Of a stretch of 64,000 nucleotides of DNA, positions 31,135-43,681 are shown in pieces (positions within the stretch are counted from its first letter, which is position 1; every line of letters begins with the position of its first letter). Source of the DNA: Lunularia cruciata. Its lineage: Eukaryota > Streptophyta > Marchantiopsida > Lunulariales > Lunulariaceae. Both the position numbers and the translations under genes were made by a program. The notes beneath the pieces are model-generated. The model ran no database searches. It was not told the DNA's origin and saw nothing but the letters and a program-made list of their open reading frames with translations. The stretch lies in contig OX419755.1 of the NCBI GenBank assembly GCA_948567375.1, positions 3,043,001 through 3,107,000 on the forward strand. The letters are read 5' to 3'.

Positions 31135-34100
31135 TGTGACAACCCGGCAAATATCACTTTTGCGGTAATCGGGTAAGTAAAGTTTGTTCCCACAGAGATA
31201 CGAGTCAGAAATGTCCAAATACGAAGCAAAGTAACAATTTCAGTTCTTCTTGAGTTCTTCTTTAGTCTCTCAGGTAGAAACCACACCCAGAAGAGAGTAA
31301 CAAACACTGACTCGCAGTCTTGTCACAAATTAACACTCCAAAATCACAACTCCATCAATTATTTCCAAACAATCTTGATTTGTGATGATTCAGGCTCTCC
31401 CAAAAACGGCACTTCACTGCAAAACGACTTCGCCTCAGAATTGTGTTCTACCCCTCCACTGAAGGCACAACTTCCTTGATCGAAATTGCTTCACATCAAC
31501 TTCGCACTGCACTCACAAATGCAGAATACTACCAACACTACAATTCCTCTCAGATCTGTCAAGGCATTGCTTCAATTGCACTTCACTCAGGATCAAACAC
31601 ACAAAATGAAGATCAAGGCTGTGGAATCCAACATCCAGCAAGCCCTCTGACTTGCACTTCAAATTTCTCCAAACATTCACAAACACAATTACAAAGTTGA
31701 TACTTGGAATCAAGCTTAAGCGACGAGCACTGCTTCACTTCGCTTTATCTATTCTCAGAAATAATGAGCACTGAACAACAAGTTCCTGCGAATGCCACTC
31801 TTAAATAGTGAAGCAATCGACAGTTTTAACAACTATACCGTTTCTACATCAATTGTTCTAACCTGCAGATCCGAAATGACAATGCACCTCTTCATATCTG
31901 CCCCTTCAAATCTCAAATCGGTTACTAATCCGATCCAATGTCTACTTCTTCCTCGGCTTTCAACCCTGAACCCGAAGTAATCTTACTTCCTACTATTCTG
32001 TCCTTGGGTTTCACAACTCTTACATCTTCTACCAGATCCAACAATTCTCTTTCTTGATCTGAAATTGCACTAGCAGGTAATCTATCTAACTCTTCATCTT
32101 TCGACCCACTCTTCTCTACTGTCGTTGAGGCCAACTCCAAAGACATTTGGATCCCGATGTTATCTACGTCGGGTTTTGCTTTAACATCCTGCCAAAGCTT
32201 TTCTAACTCTATTCTTACTAAGTCTAATCTAATCGCGATATTGTCTTCTACTTCTAAGATCTTCCTATCTACACGAGTTCTCAATTTAATCAACAAGGCA
32301 TTCAGATCTGTATCTTTCGCTTGCCTTCGCCTCGTCTCCTGCACTAACAGCTTCAACTTGTGCAGACGCGTTTCTTCAATTCGAACGCTGGTCTCTGTTC
32401 TTAGCATCGCGTTTACTCTGAGGACTATCTCCTGCAATGGCTCTAATCTTGTCTTCCTTTCTCGTTCCCGATCTGCAAGCCATTCCTCTCTGTACATCGC
32501 CAACTCTTCTTTGAATTCGGCCTTCACCGCATCCTTCTCTTTCTCCTTCAGTGCAACCTTTTCTTCCTGATTACGAAGTAAGTCTCGTAATCTCTCTTCT
32601 TCTCCATATCTCGCAGCCAACTCTTGCTGCCAGAGTTGCTTCTTCTCCTCCATACTCTCCATCACTCGATCGAGCTCTTGATCCTTCGATGCTACTCTCG
32701 CCATAGCATGGATGAGCTCTACTCTTGAATCAGCAAACTGCTGCTTCAAGATTTCAAATTCAGCTACTTGTCGCTCCCTTACGACATCACTCTTCCTTGC
32801 AAGATCCTCTTGATAGCTCAATTCTCTCCTCAGGTCTTTGATTACCTGACTTCTCTCCACTGCCTCCAATTGCATTACTTCTCTCTCCTTCTCACCTCGG
32901 GTCATACTCTTCTTCAACTCCGAGTTTTCTTCTTCTAATCTTGATACCACCTGCAATACAGTCTTTACCTTTGGACAAGTTGACTGCATCTCCTTTTTCT
33001 TCTTCTCCAACTTCACCAACAGCGGGCATACTACCATCTGCAGGTAATCTACTCCATTAATGATACCTTTGTCCCCTCTCGGAGTAGTCTCTCTTCTTTC
33101 TTCGTGTTCTCCCGATTCTCGCCTTCTTCTCTGGAGCCTTCGTATCGGAATTGATGCTTCACTGCCCGAGCTTCCTTCTACTTCTTCTTTCACTCTACTC
33201 GGTACCGCTTCCCCCTTCGCCTTACGTCTCGAGCGAATTCCTCACTGTACTGTGATCTTCTTCTCCTTGAGCACCGGTACTTTGTCTTCCAGCGCTGCAT
33301 TGTCTTCGGCTTTTACCTCGGCTTGAATTTCTTCTTCGTATTCTTCAGGCATTGGTGCCGAGGTCATTTCTCCACCGACTTCACTATCACTGCTTGTATC
33401 TCCACTCTGCAGTGTCAGCTCAGGTTCCTCCTCACGTTCCGAGTCCTCCGTCTTGAGCTCGGCTTCGCCTTCTGAGTCTTCATCTTCCGACTCAATCACC
33501 ACCATTCCTCGCCTCGGGTTATTATTCTGCATCTTCCGAGGTTTCTTGTTTTCTTCGGCGTCTGCTTGCGGAGTTCTCTTCTTCGTCGGGGTACTTTCAA
33601 CGACCTCCACGTTCTTCCCTGTCTTCGAGTAGTAATCGTCTGCGCTCCGGATTTGGAGAATGTATTGCTGCTCCTCCGTGTCGACTTCCTTTCGCACATC
33701 CGGATGGAAGTGCGACACCATCCGATTCCACTCCGCCGAGTTTAGCAAATTGAGCCCGAGATAGAAATGCGCTGCAAACGGCACAATATAATGTGGAGGG
33801 GACTTATCCCACAGATTCCACACCATCTGCCTTGTTCTCCCGTGAAAACACCTCGCCCAATTAATTGGTTCTCCTGCAAACAATTTGTGAAAGAACACCG
33901 CTTGGTGTTTCATCACATAGGTAGTTCTCTCCGGCTTCAGGAGGGCCATTAGTGCACTCACAATTCCCCTCCTCACTGGGTCCTTATAACTCTCAACTTT
34001 ATACCCATTCTTCGTCCTCTTCGACGAGAAGGCATCTCTCACCTCCTGAGTTTCTTGGGCTATCTCCCCTTTCCCCAAGAACGTGGCCCCCTACTCCAAG

Positions 34101-34912
34101 CCTACCTCCTTCCCGAGTACGAGTCTCCAATCCTACTCTGTCCAGCGAGCCGGATTTCCTCTCTTCCCTTCTTCCTTGGGACCATTGAGACATTTACTCT
34201 CGATGATTTCTGTCATGAATCCTGGAAAACTTATGTTCCAATTCCATGCCAGAAAGGTGATCCGAAGTCGGCTCAAGACTTCGATCCTCGCTACTACATC
34301 TAATTTCCGAATTGCATGATTTCTCACTGCAAATTCAAAGTTCTTCTTCCCTCCTCCCATCTCTTCTGCTTTCTTTCGGTCTCTCGATTTCTCTCTCTCG
34401 ACTTCTCCCTTACGCACTAACCCAAGGCCAACGCTATGTCCCTTTCCCTGATCACCTGCAAGACGACTCCTCAACGGCGAAGGAAAATTGCTCAACATTT
34501 TGTCGTTGCAGTTTCAATTTTTATAGAGTTGCACTTCTTCGTCTTCCGTCACTTTGAGTTTCTACCGAGAAATCACACCTCCTGCATGCACCCGTTACTA
34601 TCGCCTCACCTTCACGCGTATGAGCCGCCAATTTTGAAACCGCCCCTTCTTGAATTTCTCGCCCCGACGAAAGGTTGTTAGACTGTCTTTGCCTCGGGTT
34701 GAGCTCCCCCCCGATCCGAAGACAATTTACTTCGTATCGTTTGCTGACATAGCATTTCAGACTACTTTGCCTTATGACCCGAGGTCACTTTACTTCAGGT
34801 TTCACCCTGAAGACAATTTTCGTTGTCTTCTTCGGCCAACCAAGCGCAATCCGACTTCTCTATACACTTCTTCTGCTTTATTTTGAAAAAAACAAAAAAT
34901 GTGGGCACCACA
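31135..34912 (-). repeat. 5' LTR of B (3778 bp, uninterrupted)
   Basis: It starts TGTGACAACCC and ends GGGCACCACA on the plus strand, is flanked by GTTTG outside, and has the primer site inside. It matches the other LTR throughout, with scattered substitutions. On the minus strand the order is about 410 bp promoter-like region, a reading frame of about 2.57 kb, then about 790 bp without coding signal (31135-31924). Confidence 0.93.
31925..34498 (-). pseudogene. LTR-encoded protein of B (right LTR, nearly complete)
   Basis: In one frame from the ATG at 34498 to the stop at 31925 there are about 858 codons, broken by stops at about 34133 (TGG to TGA or TAG type), 34109 (TAG, shared with the other LTR) and 33242 (CGA to TGA; the other LTR keeps CGA). 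It holds an N-terminal domain with conserved aromatics (AWNWNISFPGF), a middle region (WARCFHGRTRQMVWNLW), an acidic Ser/Glu stretch, a basic Arg patch and a long coiled coil (residues about 500-820) ending EEEVDIGSD. It lies upstream of gag in the 5' LTR and is duplicated in the 3' LTR. I do not recognise the family securely. The shared TAG may mean two proteins or readthrough. Confidence 0.75.
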
Positions 34913-36518
34913 GTTTGATGGCCCAATCCTCAAGTACCCTTTGTGCCATCAATCAGTTGTGCATGCTTGTCTCAACCATGGCCTCCCAAGAAGTAAGTCA
35001 TAGCTTGAATCCTTCAAAACTTGAAAAGTCTTGAGATTTTGAACTCTCATAACTGAAACTACCACTTTATCCATCACCCCTACTGGTCAAACTTGTTTCT
35101 TGTTTGCCATGCTCGCCACAAATGTAAAAGGTCTTGAGGGTATCATACACTACTTCTTCATCAACCTTTTTGATATGGCATTTAGTGCTAAGCCTCCATC
35201 AACCAATGTATCACTGATCTTGTGACCATTTACTCTCACATCAATCTTGGAGGCATATTCACAAGCCTCCCATGGTGCTAGTTTGGCATCCACCACCCCC
35301 ATTGATACTCGAACTTGCCTTCTTCCTCTTGCTCCTTGTACAACTCAAGCCACCTCTAAGCTCCTTTCTCAAAGTAGGATTCAAAGCAATCAATTTGCCC
35401 ACTGTGATGTTAGCCTTGTGACTACCAACATCCTCTAAGACATTATAGTTCCATTATTGTTTTGAGATCAAGAAGTCCTCCATCCCCAACTTCTTCCTTG
35501 GAGTCTTTGTTGTTGATGATGTTGAAGTGCTTGTGAAAGTGCTCCTAGTAGGCATAGGATTATCTTGGTGAGGAGTAAATCCTTGAGAAGAGTGCACATC
35601 CTCTGCAAAACAAGCTCTCTTCTTCTCTTGTGCCAAAAGCTCCAAATTAAGACTCTTGGAGTTTGAGCACTCTCCTTTCTCATACTTGCTCTCAATCACA
35701 TCTTTAGATGTTATCCCCTTACCTTTGTTTGGATTAGGAGCCACTTGGGTTTCACTAACTCCTTCTTTCCTTCTATTGGCTCCTTCATGACCCCTTCCTC
35801 CATGGTAAGTGGAATTTGCACAATTCCTTTGAATATGACCTCTTCTTCCACAATCAAAACAATTTCTCTGATTAAAATTGTTAGTTAGTTGGCTTCCTCT
35901 ATATGGATAACTTCCATAACTCCTAGGCCCTCTCCCAACATTCTGATCCACCTCTCTCTTCACCCATAGTTGCACCACAATGATCTTGAGATCTGCAAGT
36001 TGTTCTGTGATGGTTTGAAGTGGATCCTTTGGTGGAGATGCAAGAATTGGAGCAACTACTACTTGTGATGTAACCCTTGCCACTAAAGTATTAGAAGTTC
36101 CACCATACTTGTAACCTTGAGGAGGATGCACAACCTCTTTCACTACCAAATCACTCTCATCTCCTTCCAAACTCTCCTCCATATGAATTGCAATCTTGAT
36201 AGCTTCAATCTTAGAAGAAGGTTCTTCATATCTCACCTTGCTTCTAATTTGTGGTCTCAATCCTCCCACAAAATTCTCGGTGAGCATGGCCTCTATGCCA
36301 ATCATAGTAATCTCCACATCATCCCCACCCTTCCTTGACACTATGTGAAATCTGGACTCTAACTTCTCCACTCTATCCACATAGACTCTCACTTTGTCTC
36401 CATCTCCTTGTTTGAGAAAGGTAACCTCACTCATCAATCTCTCATAATTATCATCCGGAATAAAGTTCTCAATGAGTGTTGAAGTCAAACTCTCCCAAGA
36501 CTCTTCTTCCCCCTCTCT
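34913..36518 (-). pseudogene. A' gag and protease remnant
   Basis: It continues A' beyond element B. The main open stretch (36488-35454, 344 codons) covers Gag with YERLMSEVTFLKQGDG and the zinc knuckle CFDCGRRGHIQRNC. The retropepsin lies at about 35290-34930, broken by stops and frameshifts. It is collinear with A 19690-21297. It stops at 36518, inside the Gag N-terminal region, where E1 begins. Here Gag would package RNA, but the copy is dead. Confidence 0.88.
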
Positions 36519-37258
36519 TGTAATACCAAGAGTTAGCTATATGATCTAGATGTGAAATTTGGTCTGGTAACATCTAGAATGATGTTATACATGATGGTCA
36601 AAATAGATTAGATAGAAGTATCACCAAAAGAGTACTTATACAAATAGGGCAGAAACTAAAATAGACTTGAGAACCTTAGAACCAATAGCTAGACATATGA
36701 TTTAAAGGTGAGAATTGGTTTGGTAACATCTCGAAGGATGTTACACATCATGGACTAAATAGATCAGAAAGAGGTATCACCAAAAGGGGGACTTCTACTA
36801 ATAGAGTAGGAACCAAAATATGCCTAAAATCTTTGAAGGCAATTTTGGAGGCCTAAACGGATGAATTAGGCCTCAAAAATGTGCAGGCCCCCCCCCCTTA
36901 CAGAGGAAAGGCTGGCCTTCCCTCCCCCCTGATTTGTCTTATCGAGAGCTTTCCAATGGTACCTTACTCACGTGATTTTGAGATTCTATAGGAAGATTCC
37001 CTAAAAGATTCCCTCTAGTCAAAGCTTGTTTGACCAACCAGATAGGACCTAGACTAGACATGTCACCCATCCAAGTAAGTAATCCAAGGGTGGAGCTTGC
37101 TAACATGTGACCTATATGTGTCCCTAATCCTATGGTGGAGCTTCCTTGGAAGAGATACTCTTTGCCTATATAATAAAGAGAAGGTGCTCCTTTGGGGCAT
37201 CAAATGTTTGAGTGTGCAATCTGTGTTTTCTCTCTTCTCTTGTCCTCGGAGTATTACA
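36519..37258 (+). repeat. 5' LTR of E1
   Basis: 740 bp, TGTAATACCAAG...GGAGTATTACA. A TATA box (TATATAATA) sits at 37167-37175, and the U5-like end is followed by the primer site. A solo copy of the same LTR in opposite orientation lies at 54122-56781. Confidence 0.9.
37167..37175 (+). promoter_or_regulatory. TATA box in E1 LTR
   Basis: TATATAATA lies about 90 bases before the LTR end. Its position and sequence suit the element promoter, with transcription starting about 30 bases downstream. Confidence 0.6.
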
Positions 37259-37259
37259 A

Positions 37260-37271
37260 TGGTATCAGAGC
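37260..37271 (+). other. Primer-binding site of E1 (tRNA-iMet type)
   Basis: TGGTATCAGAGC starts two bases after the LTR. It is the classical complement to the 3' end of plant initiator methionine tRNA. Confidence 0.92.
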
Positions 37272-37390
37272 GAGTGTTTTAGTCCAAGAGAGTGGATCAC
37301 CCCTTTTGGAATAGCACGAATTATTGAAACTAAGTAATTTGAGGTAGAGAACATAGAGTAATTGCTAAACTTAAGGACTTTAGAAGAGCG

Positions 37391-38934
37391 GATGGGATGG
37401 ATGCACCGGGAGGACAATTTCCCACACCTAGCTTTCCATTCTCAAACCCATTCCACATCAAGGTTATGTACATCCAGTGTGAGCAGATGAGGGTATTGCT
37501 AGTTTATCACTTTGGTGCAGAATTCATGGATAGAGTGATGAACTCACCAAACCCAATGATTCTACCTGTGGTGATATATGACAGAGAGTAGGATTTGACA
37601 ATCTACATTCTATTATGATAATATGGATATGAATGTCCCAAATCCTCTCCCTTTCAACACTCAAGTAGAAATCCATTATGTAGTGAGACCAAAAGTGATG
37701 TTTAGAGATTTTGTGGTTAGGAATTTGGGTGAGGAGTATTATCAACAAGTGATAGCTTCTGAGGTCCCAATGGTAGTTCCAATAGTTTGTGCGCCTTCCA
37801 AAGTGATTATATTGACTTTGTATTGAAGTAGACATTAGCAATTGGGTGTTGCAGGAACCATGGATCCACAATTACAAGAGTTGGTTCAAGGAATGCAAGG
37901 GATGTTGAATGAATTTCGAGAGATTAAGATGACCATGGAGACCTTACAAATTCAAGTGCAAATCCTCAGGAACAATCAAGCCATGCAAGAAGAAGAGTCG
38001 TCTCAAAACCCAGTACCTGCAACTGAATTACTTGGAGAGGCACCCGTGCCTACGAACCCTATCAACGATGAACCACATTGCTATTCCGGATGAAGAAGAC
38101 CTGCAACATCAAGCCTTACAAGGGGCATTGTATGATAGGAGTAGTAGAAAATTGGATCTCAAGAATGAATCAATATTTCTGATTGTTCTCAACAGAGATC
38201 ACAGAGCATGTTGCAGGCGTGTTTGCATGTGGGTACTTGACCGATAAAAATCTCACATGGTATGATGCTTGGGAACGATCTATGTTGGCAGAGAGAAGGG
38301 AGGTCACATGGACAGCAATGCAAGAAGGACTGTTGAAGAATTTCCAATTGGTGGATTCTATGCAGATGGCTCGAACCCGACTATGGGGATTGAGACAAAA
38401 GAATAATGTACAAGAGTATGTCAGGCATTCTGGATCTACAAGTCGCAATTACCGACATGAGTCCAGCAGAGGCTCTTGACAATTTCAAACGAGGGTTGAA
38501 AGAGCGGATTCACCAAGAAGTCATGGTGCAAAATCCTTGCACAATATTTGAAGCCATTGCTTGTGCGCAGAGAATAGTAGGAGCATTAGGTAGAGGTGAA
38601 GGAGTAGTTCCACCTCAACATTATCGGGCAGAAATGCCACACATGGGTGGACCAATACCGATAGAATTGGGCAACCTTTGATTCCAAGATTGAGGAGCAC
38701 GACCGCTTCAAGAGGAGCGAGGACGGGTAGAAGAACAAAGAGATGGAGTCCCACGAGGAGAAGGGACTCGAGGAGATCAACGCTGTTGTTACAATGTGGC
38801 CATATTGGGCACATATCTACCAATTGTCACACTCGTTTCCCTAGAGGCCCTCGGCCTTTGTACAGGTGATCTCTGAACAACATGGAGAGACACATTGAAG
38901 AGGAGGAGGTGGAAATCACTTTGGAAAACAAAAA
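37391..38934 (+). pseudogene. Gag region of E1
   Basis: The probable start is ATGGATGCACCG at 37397. Several frames follow. A short N-terminal stretch is followed by a heptad-like segment (LQELVQGMQGMLNEFREIKMTMETL, 37860-37970). The capsid core then comes (WERSMLAERREVTWTAMQEGLLKNF and ALDNFKRGLKERIHQEV, 38270-38560) and a zinc knuckle at about 38790-38830. The knuckle needs a one-base frame change to read C-x2-C-G-H-I-G-H-x4-C. Gag would form the particle; this copy cannot make it whole. Confidence 0.7.
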
Positions 38935-39480
38935 TTGCTAGTAAATGTACCTCGTGGCCTTACTGGCTCAATAAGGAAGCAGAGAAGCGAGGGAAGGAAG
39001 AAGAATAATGTGCAAAGATCCCAAAAGGCAACCTCACAATTGATTATCGTGAATGGAATCCTAGAAGGTAATCAAGTGAGAGTATTAATAGATCTGGGAG
39101 CAACAGAGAATTTCTTGTCTCACTCTATTGCAGTAAGATTGGGAATGGATTTAGAGAGAGATGGGAGTGAAGAAGTAGAGTTGCCTAATGGGCAACAGAG
39201 AGAATTGAATCATTACCTAGACGGGTAACCCTCTCTGTAGGAGAATATCAGGAAGCAATTGAGTGGCAAGTGATACAGTTAGCTCGTTATGATGCAATTT
39301 TAGGCATGCCATGGATGGAGCAGTACAACCCTATGGTGGATTGGAGGAAGAAAGTAGTGAGAACCCACCAATAGTCAATCATTGGGGTTAAAGAAAAATC
39401 ACACAAGCAGAAACTACCTCTATATGTCATAAGGACGGCAACTGTCTGTAAGACCGATAGATGTTTTATGGGTCTAATAA
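38935..39480 (+). pseudogene. Retropepsin of E1
   Basis: The frame 38935-39228 includes VLIDLGATENFLSHSIA, where the usual D-S-G-A has become D-L-G-A, so the catalytic triad is altered. After a frameshift, YDAILGMPWM follows at about 39290-39320. E2 (45709-45966) is a second copy of this part. Confidence 0.75.
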
Positions 39481-40698
39481 GAGAAGTCTAGAGTGCACAA
39501 CTTGATGTACAAATTCCTGAGAAATTGAAGGATGTGGTGGATGAGTTTCAAGATGTCTTTCTTGATGATCTACCCTCCGGATTACCACCAAAAAGGCGAG
39601 TATATCACAAAATTGAGACACTCACGGGGAAGACACCTCCTTGTAAGGCCCCATATCGCCTATCACCTCATGAGTTGGAGGAGTGTAAGACTCAAATTGA
39701 GGAGATGCTGCAGAAAGGGTTCATCCAACCTAGCGTATCACCATATGGGGCCCCTGTCTTGTTTGTGAAGAAGAAGGATGGTACAATGCACATGTGCATT
39801 GACTATTAGGGTCTCAATCAGCAAATTGTGAAGAACAAATACCCCTTACCTCGCATGGATGACCTGTTTTATCAACTCCATGGAGTGAGATACCTCACCA
39901 AACTGGAATTGCAGAGCGGTTACAATCAAATCCAAATTGTAGAGGAGGATGTGTACAAAACTGCCTTTCAAACCAGGTATGGCCACTTTGAGTACCTTGT
40001 GATGCCTTTTGGCCTCACCAATGCACCTGCCACTTTCATGAGTCTAATAAATGACATATTTTGTCCATACTTGGATAATTCTGTTATTGTCTTCTTGGAT
40101 GATATCTTAGTATATAGTAGCATGATGACAGAACACAAACAACATCTATGAGAGGTCCTCCGGAGTCTAAGACAGAATCAATTGTACGCCAAAATCTCAA
40201 AGTGCGAGTTTGGCAAGTCTGAAGTAGACTACTTGGGGCATAGAGTAAGTGCAAAGGGCATTCAAGTATTGACAGATAAAATAGAGGTCATTCAAAAATG
40301 GAGTGCCCCAGAAGATCAGACTCAACTTAAGAGCTTCTTGGGGTTGACGGGATTCCATCGTAGATTTGTCAAGGACTTCTCTAAGGTAGCATACCTTTAA
40401 CGGCACTACTTGGCAAGGGGAAGAAATGGATATGAGGAACTGCACAAGAGTTGGCCTTTCAAGAATTGAAGACCGCCTTGCTACATGCACCAATCTTGAA
40501 GTGGTATGACCCAAAACGTCCAATCAAGTTGGCTACAGATGCATCAGGCGTAGCAATGGGAGCAGTCCTACAACAAGAGTGGCATGACGGATGGCATCCA
40601 ATTGCAAATTTCTCTCAAAATTTGTTACCGGCAGAATGCAACTACCACACCACAGAACTAGAAGAGCTGGCCATCGTTCTAGCAACCAAGTATTGGAA
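39481..40698 (+). pseudogene. RT and RNase H of E1 (3' truncated)
   Basis: Frames 39525-39809, 39828-40151, 40182-40400 and 40451-40698 follow one another with stops. They show the [15 protein letters not shown] entry, [19 protein letters not shown], the catalytic FLDDILVYS (about 40090-40116), FLGLTGFHRRFV and the RNase H start ATDASGVAMGAVL with TTELEELAIV. The next expected RNase H block is replaced by A'' sequence after ATKYW. The enzyme would copy element RNA to DNA; integrase is missing. Confidence 0.88.
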
Positions 40699-43443
40699 GC
40701 ATTGCAAGACGTTGATTAGGTGCTCAAAGTGCTCCTCCTTACTCCCACAGACACAAAATTCATCAATGATGTCTCTCACAAAATTTCCCAATGAAAGGTT
40801 TAAATACCTTGTTCATGAATCGTTGGAATGTGGCAGGAGCATTGCAAAGCCTAAAGGCATGACCTTGAAAGCATAAGTTCCCCAAGGTATGATGAATGTG
40901 GTGAGTTGTTGATGCTTTGGTGCAATCTTGATTTGGTTATATCCACTACAACCATCTCCAAAATTGTACCTCTCATGACATGCAACCTCCTCCAAGATAT
41001 CATCAATGAATGGCAATGGTTAGTAGTCCTTCTTGGTAACAGCATTGAGCTTCTTGTAATCCACACATATCCAAAGCTTGCCATTCTTTTTCTTCACAAC
41101 GACAACTAGAGACACCCATTCTGAATTCTCCACCTCAAAGATAAATCTGGCCTCCTTGAACTTATCAATCTCCTCCTTCACAACCAAAGATATAGGTGGG
41201 CTAATGCAACATCACTTTTGGTGGATTGGTCTTGCATGTCATTCCACCTCTATCTTGTGCTCCTCCAAGGGTACTTCCTTCAAATCTATGTAACTGAAAG
41301 CAAACACATGGATGAAGTTGCAAAAAATCTCCTCAAAACTCACCTTCTCCTCCTTGGTAACATGTGGGCCATACTTGAGGGTAGCTAACCTTCTCTCTAC
41401 CTCCTCAAGTGTCCATGGTGATTTATTTGGGTCCTTCAAAACCTCTAGCTTAGGTGCAAATTCCATAATACACGAGGGATACACATCTGAATCTGATTCA
41501 GATTCATCCTCCTCCGTGGAAGTCTCCTCTTCCATGCTTATGTCCACACCTGAAGCTCTTTCTTCAGAATCTGATTCCTAATAATTAGAAGATGGTGTAT
41601 CTGAATGTGAAGTATTAGTGGTGTTTGTCATAGGAACTCGGACTCTATGGTTTGATGGCCCAATCCTCAAGTACCCTTTGTGTCATCAATCAGTTATGTG
41701 TGTTGCTCTCAACCATGACCTTCCAAGAAGTAAGTCATAGCTTGAATCCTTCAAGACTTGGAAAGTCATGAGATTTTGAACTCCCATAATTGAAACTATC
41801 ACTTTATCCATCACCCTTGCTGGTCTAACTTGTTGCTTGTTTGCTATGCTCACCACAAATGTTGCAGTCATAGTATTGTGATGGTATCATACCCAACTTC
41901 TTCATCAACCATTTTGACATGAGATTCACTACTAATCCTCCATCAACCAATGCGTCCTCGATGTTGTGACCCTTTACTCTCACATCAATCTTGGAGGCAT
42001 ATTCACAAGCCTCCCATGGTGTTGGTTTGGCATCCACCGCTTCCATTGATACTAGAACTTTTGCCTTCTTCTTCCTCTTGCTCCTTGTACAACTCAAACC
42101 ACCTCTAAGCTCCTTTCTCAAAGTAGGATTCACAGTAATCAATTGGTCCACTGTGATGTTAGCCTTGTGACTACCCACATCCTCCAAGACATTGTAGTTC
42201 CATTGTTGTTTTGAGATCAAGAAGTCCTCTATCCCTAACTTCTTCCTTGGAGTCTTTGTTATTGATGGTGTTGAAGTGCTTGTGCAAGTGCTCCTAGTAG
42301 GCATAGGAGTATTTTGGCTAGGAGTAAATCCTTGAGAATAGTGCACATCCTCTACAAAATGAGCTCTCTTCTTCTCTAGTGCCAAAAGCTTGAAATTAAG
42401 ACTCTTGGAGTTTGAGCACTCTCCCTTCTCATACTTGCTCTCAACCACATCTATAGATGTTATACCCTTACCTTTGTTTGGATTAGGAGCCACTTGGGTT
42501 TCACTACCTCCTTCTTTCCCTCTATTGGCTCCTTCATAACCCCTCCCTCCATGGTAAGTAGAATTTGGGCAATTCCTTTGGATGTGACTTCTTCCTCCAC
42601 AACCAAAACAATTTCTCTCATTAAAATTGTTGGTTGGTTGGCCTCCTCTATATGGATAACTTCCATAACTCCTAGTCCCTCTCCCCACATTCTGATCCAC
42701 CTCTCTCTTCTCCCATAGTTGCACCACATTGATCTTGAGATCCGCAAGTTGTTCTGTGATGGTTTGAAGTGGATCCTTTGGTGAAGGTGCAAGAATTGGA
42801 GAAACTACTACTTGGTGTGACCCTTGCCACCAATGTATCAAAAGCTCCACCATACTTGTAACCTTGAGGAGGATGCACAACTTCCTTCACCACCAAATCA
42901 CTCTCATCTCCTTCCAAACTCTCCTCCATACAAATTGCAACCTTGATAGCTTCAACCTTGGAAGAAGGTTTCTCATATTTCACCTTGCTTCTAATTTTTG
43001 GTCTCAGTCTCCCCACAAAATTATTGGTGAGCATGGCCGCTATGCCAATCATAGTAGTCTCCATATCATCTCCATCCTTCCTCAACACTATGCAAAATCT
43101 GGACTCTAACTTCTCTACTCTTTCTACATAGACTCTCACCTTCTCTCCATCTCCTTGTTTGAGAAAGTTAACCTCACTCATCAATCTCTCATAACTCTCA
43201 TCTGGAAGAAATTTCTCAATGAGTATTGAAATCAAGACTCTTCTTCCCTATCTCTCCTCTCCCTCTATTTTGGTATTCTGACTCATACCATGTAAGTGTT
43301 GCATCCTCAAAGAAATCTGGTAATAATGAGGCCCACTCATTCTTCCTCCTCTCATTTTTTCTTACGCAAGCTCTCTTGAAGTCTCTCACAAAGGCCTCCA
43401 CATCTTCTCCATCCTTGCCAAAGAAAACCGGAAGTTTCTCCAT
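40699..43443 (-). pseudogene. Gag-protease-RT remnant of A''
   Basis: Gag starts MEKLPVFFGKDGEDVEAF at 43443, the same start as A. After a gap, frames 43235-42672 and 42880-41825 cover the capsid region, the zinc knuckle (CFGCGGRSHIQRNC) and the N-terminal protease. Frames 41871-41686, 41547-41239 and 41016-40813 cover the protease end, pre-RT region and RT start. Frameshifts, stops and small deletions separate them. The sequence ends before the FIDD motif. Confidence 0.88.
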
Positions 43444-43681
43444 CTTAACCCCTCACTATCTTTCTTTTCTCTCAACTTTTTTCTTTTTCTCTTTTCTTTT
43501 CTCTCACTCTATAACTAATAGAGTATAAACATGAATAACATCATCTGAGAATAATTCACTCTAGGGAACACAAAAGGTTCAGGTTGCTCCACGATTTCTA
43601 TAGTAATATCAAATCCTAGAGTGCATATTAATCAAACTCTCATGGATAGTTTATCCATAAGTTGAAAGATTATCTCCATCA

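Larger units (their letters stand above)
13374..34912 (-). mobile_element. Element B: gypsy element with ORF-bearing 3.8-kb LTRs
   Basis: It is bounded by GTTTG at 13369-13373 and 34913-34917. The two LTRs (13374-24981, containing element A, and 31135-34912) both start TGTGACAACCC and end GGGCACCACA on the plus strand. Internally it has a primer-binding site at 31111-31127, one long gag-pol frame (31046-24993) and a polypurine tract beside the left LTR (24982-24998). After subtracting A and its duplicated GGTC, the left LTR is about 3777 bp, against 3778 bp for the right one. Three gag-pol stops and several LTR substitutions mean this copy is probably inactive. Confidence 0.92.
10417..36518 (-). 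mobile_element. Element A': old A-family copy split by element B
   Basis: Left half 10417-13373 is collinear with the pol part of element A (16722-19690). Right half 34913-36518 continues exactly where the left stopped and is collinear with A protease and gag (19690-21297). The split point is marked by the 5-bp duplication GTTTG on both sides of element B. Both LTRs are missing: the left end breaks at C1 and the right end at E1. Many stops and frameshifts show it is older than A. Confidence 0.88.
36519..40698 (+). mobile_element. Element E1: Ty3/gypsy element, 3' truncated
   Basis: Plus-strand element with a 5' LTR (36519-37258), initiator-Met-type primer site, gag, zinc knuckle, protease, RT and most of RNase H, ending abruptly at 40698 against A''. 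It starts inside A' gag, so it inserted into or recombined with A'. Multiple stops and frameshifts make it inactive. The RT catalytic motif FLDDILVYS and primer site resemble chromovirus-type gypsy elements, unlike A and B. Confidence 0.88.

Noticed and set aside
37260-37271. tRNA-Met gene fragment
   Set aside because: Only the 12-base primer-site complement is present, directly after an LTR.
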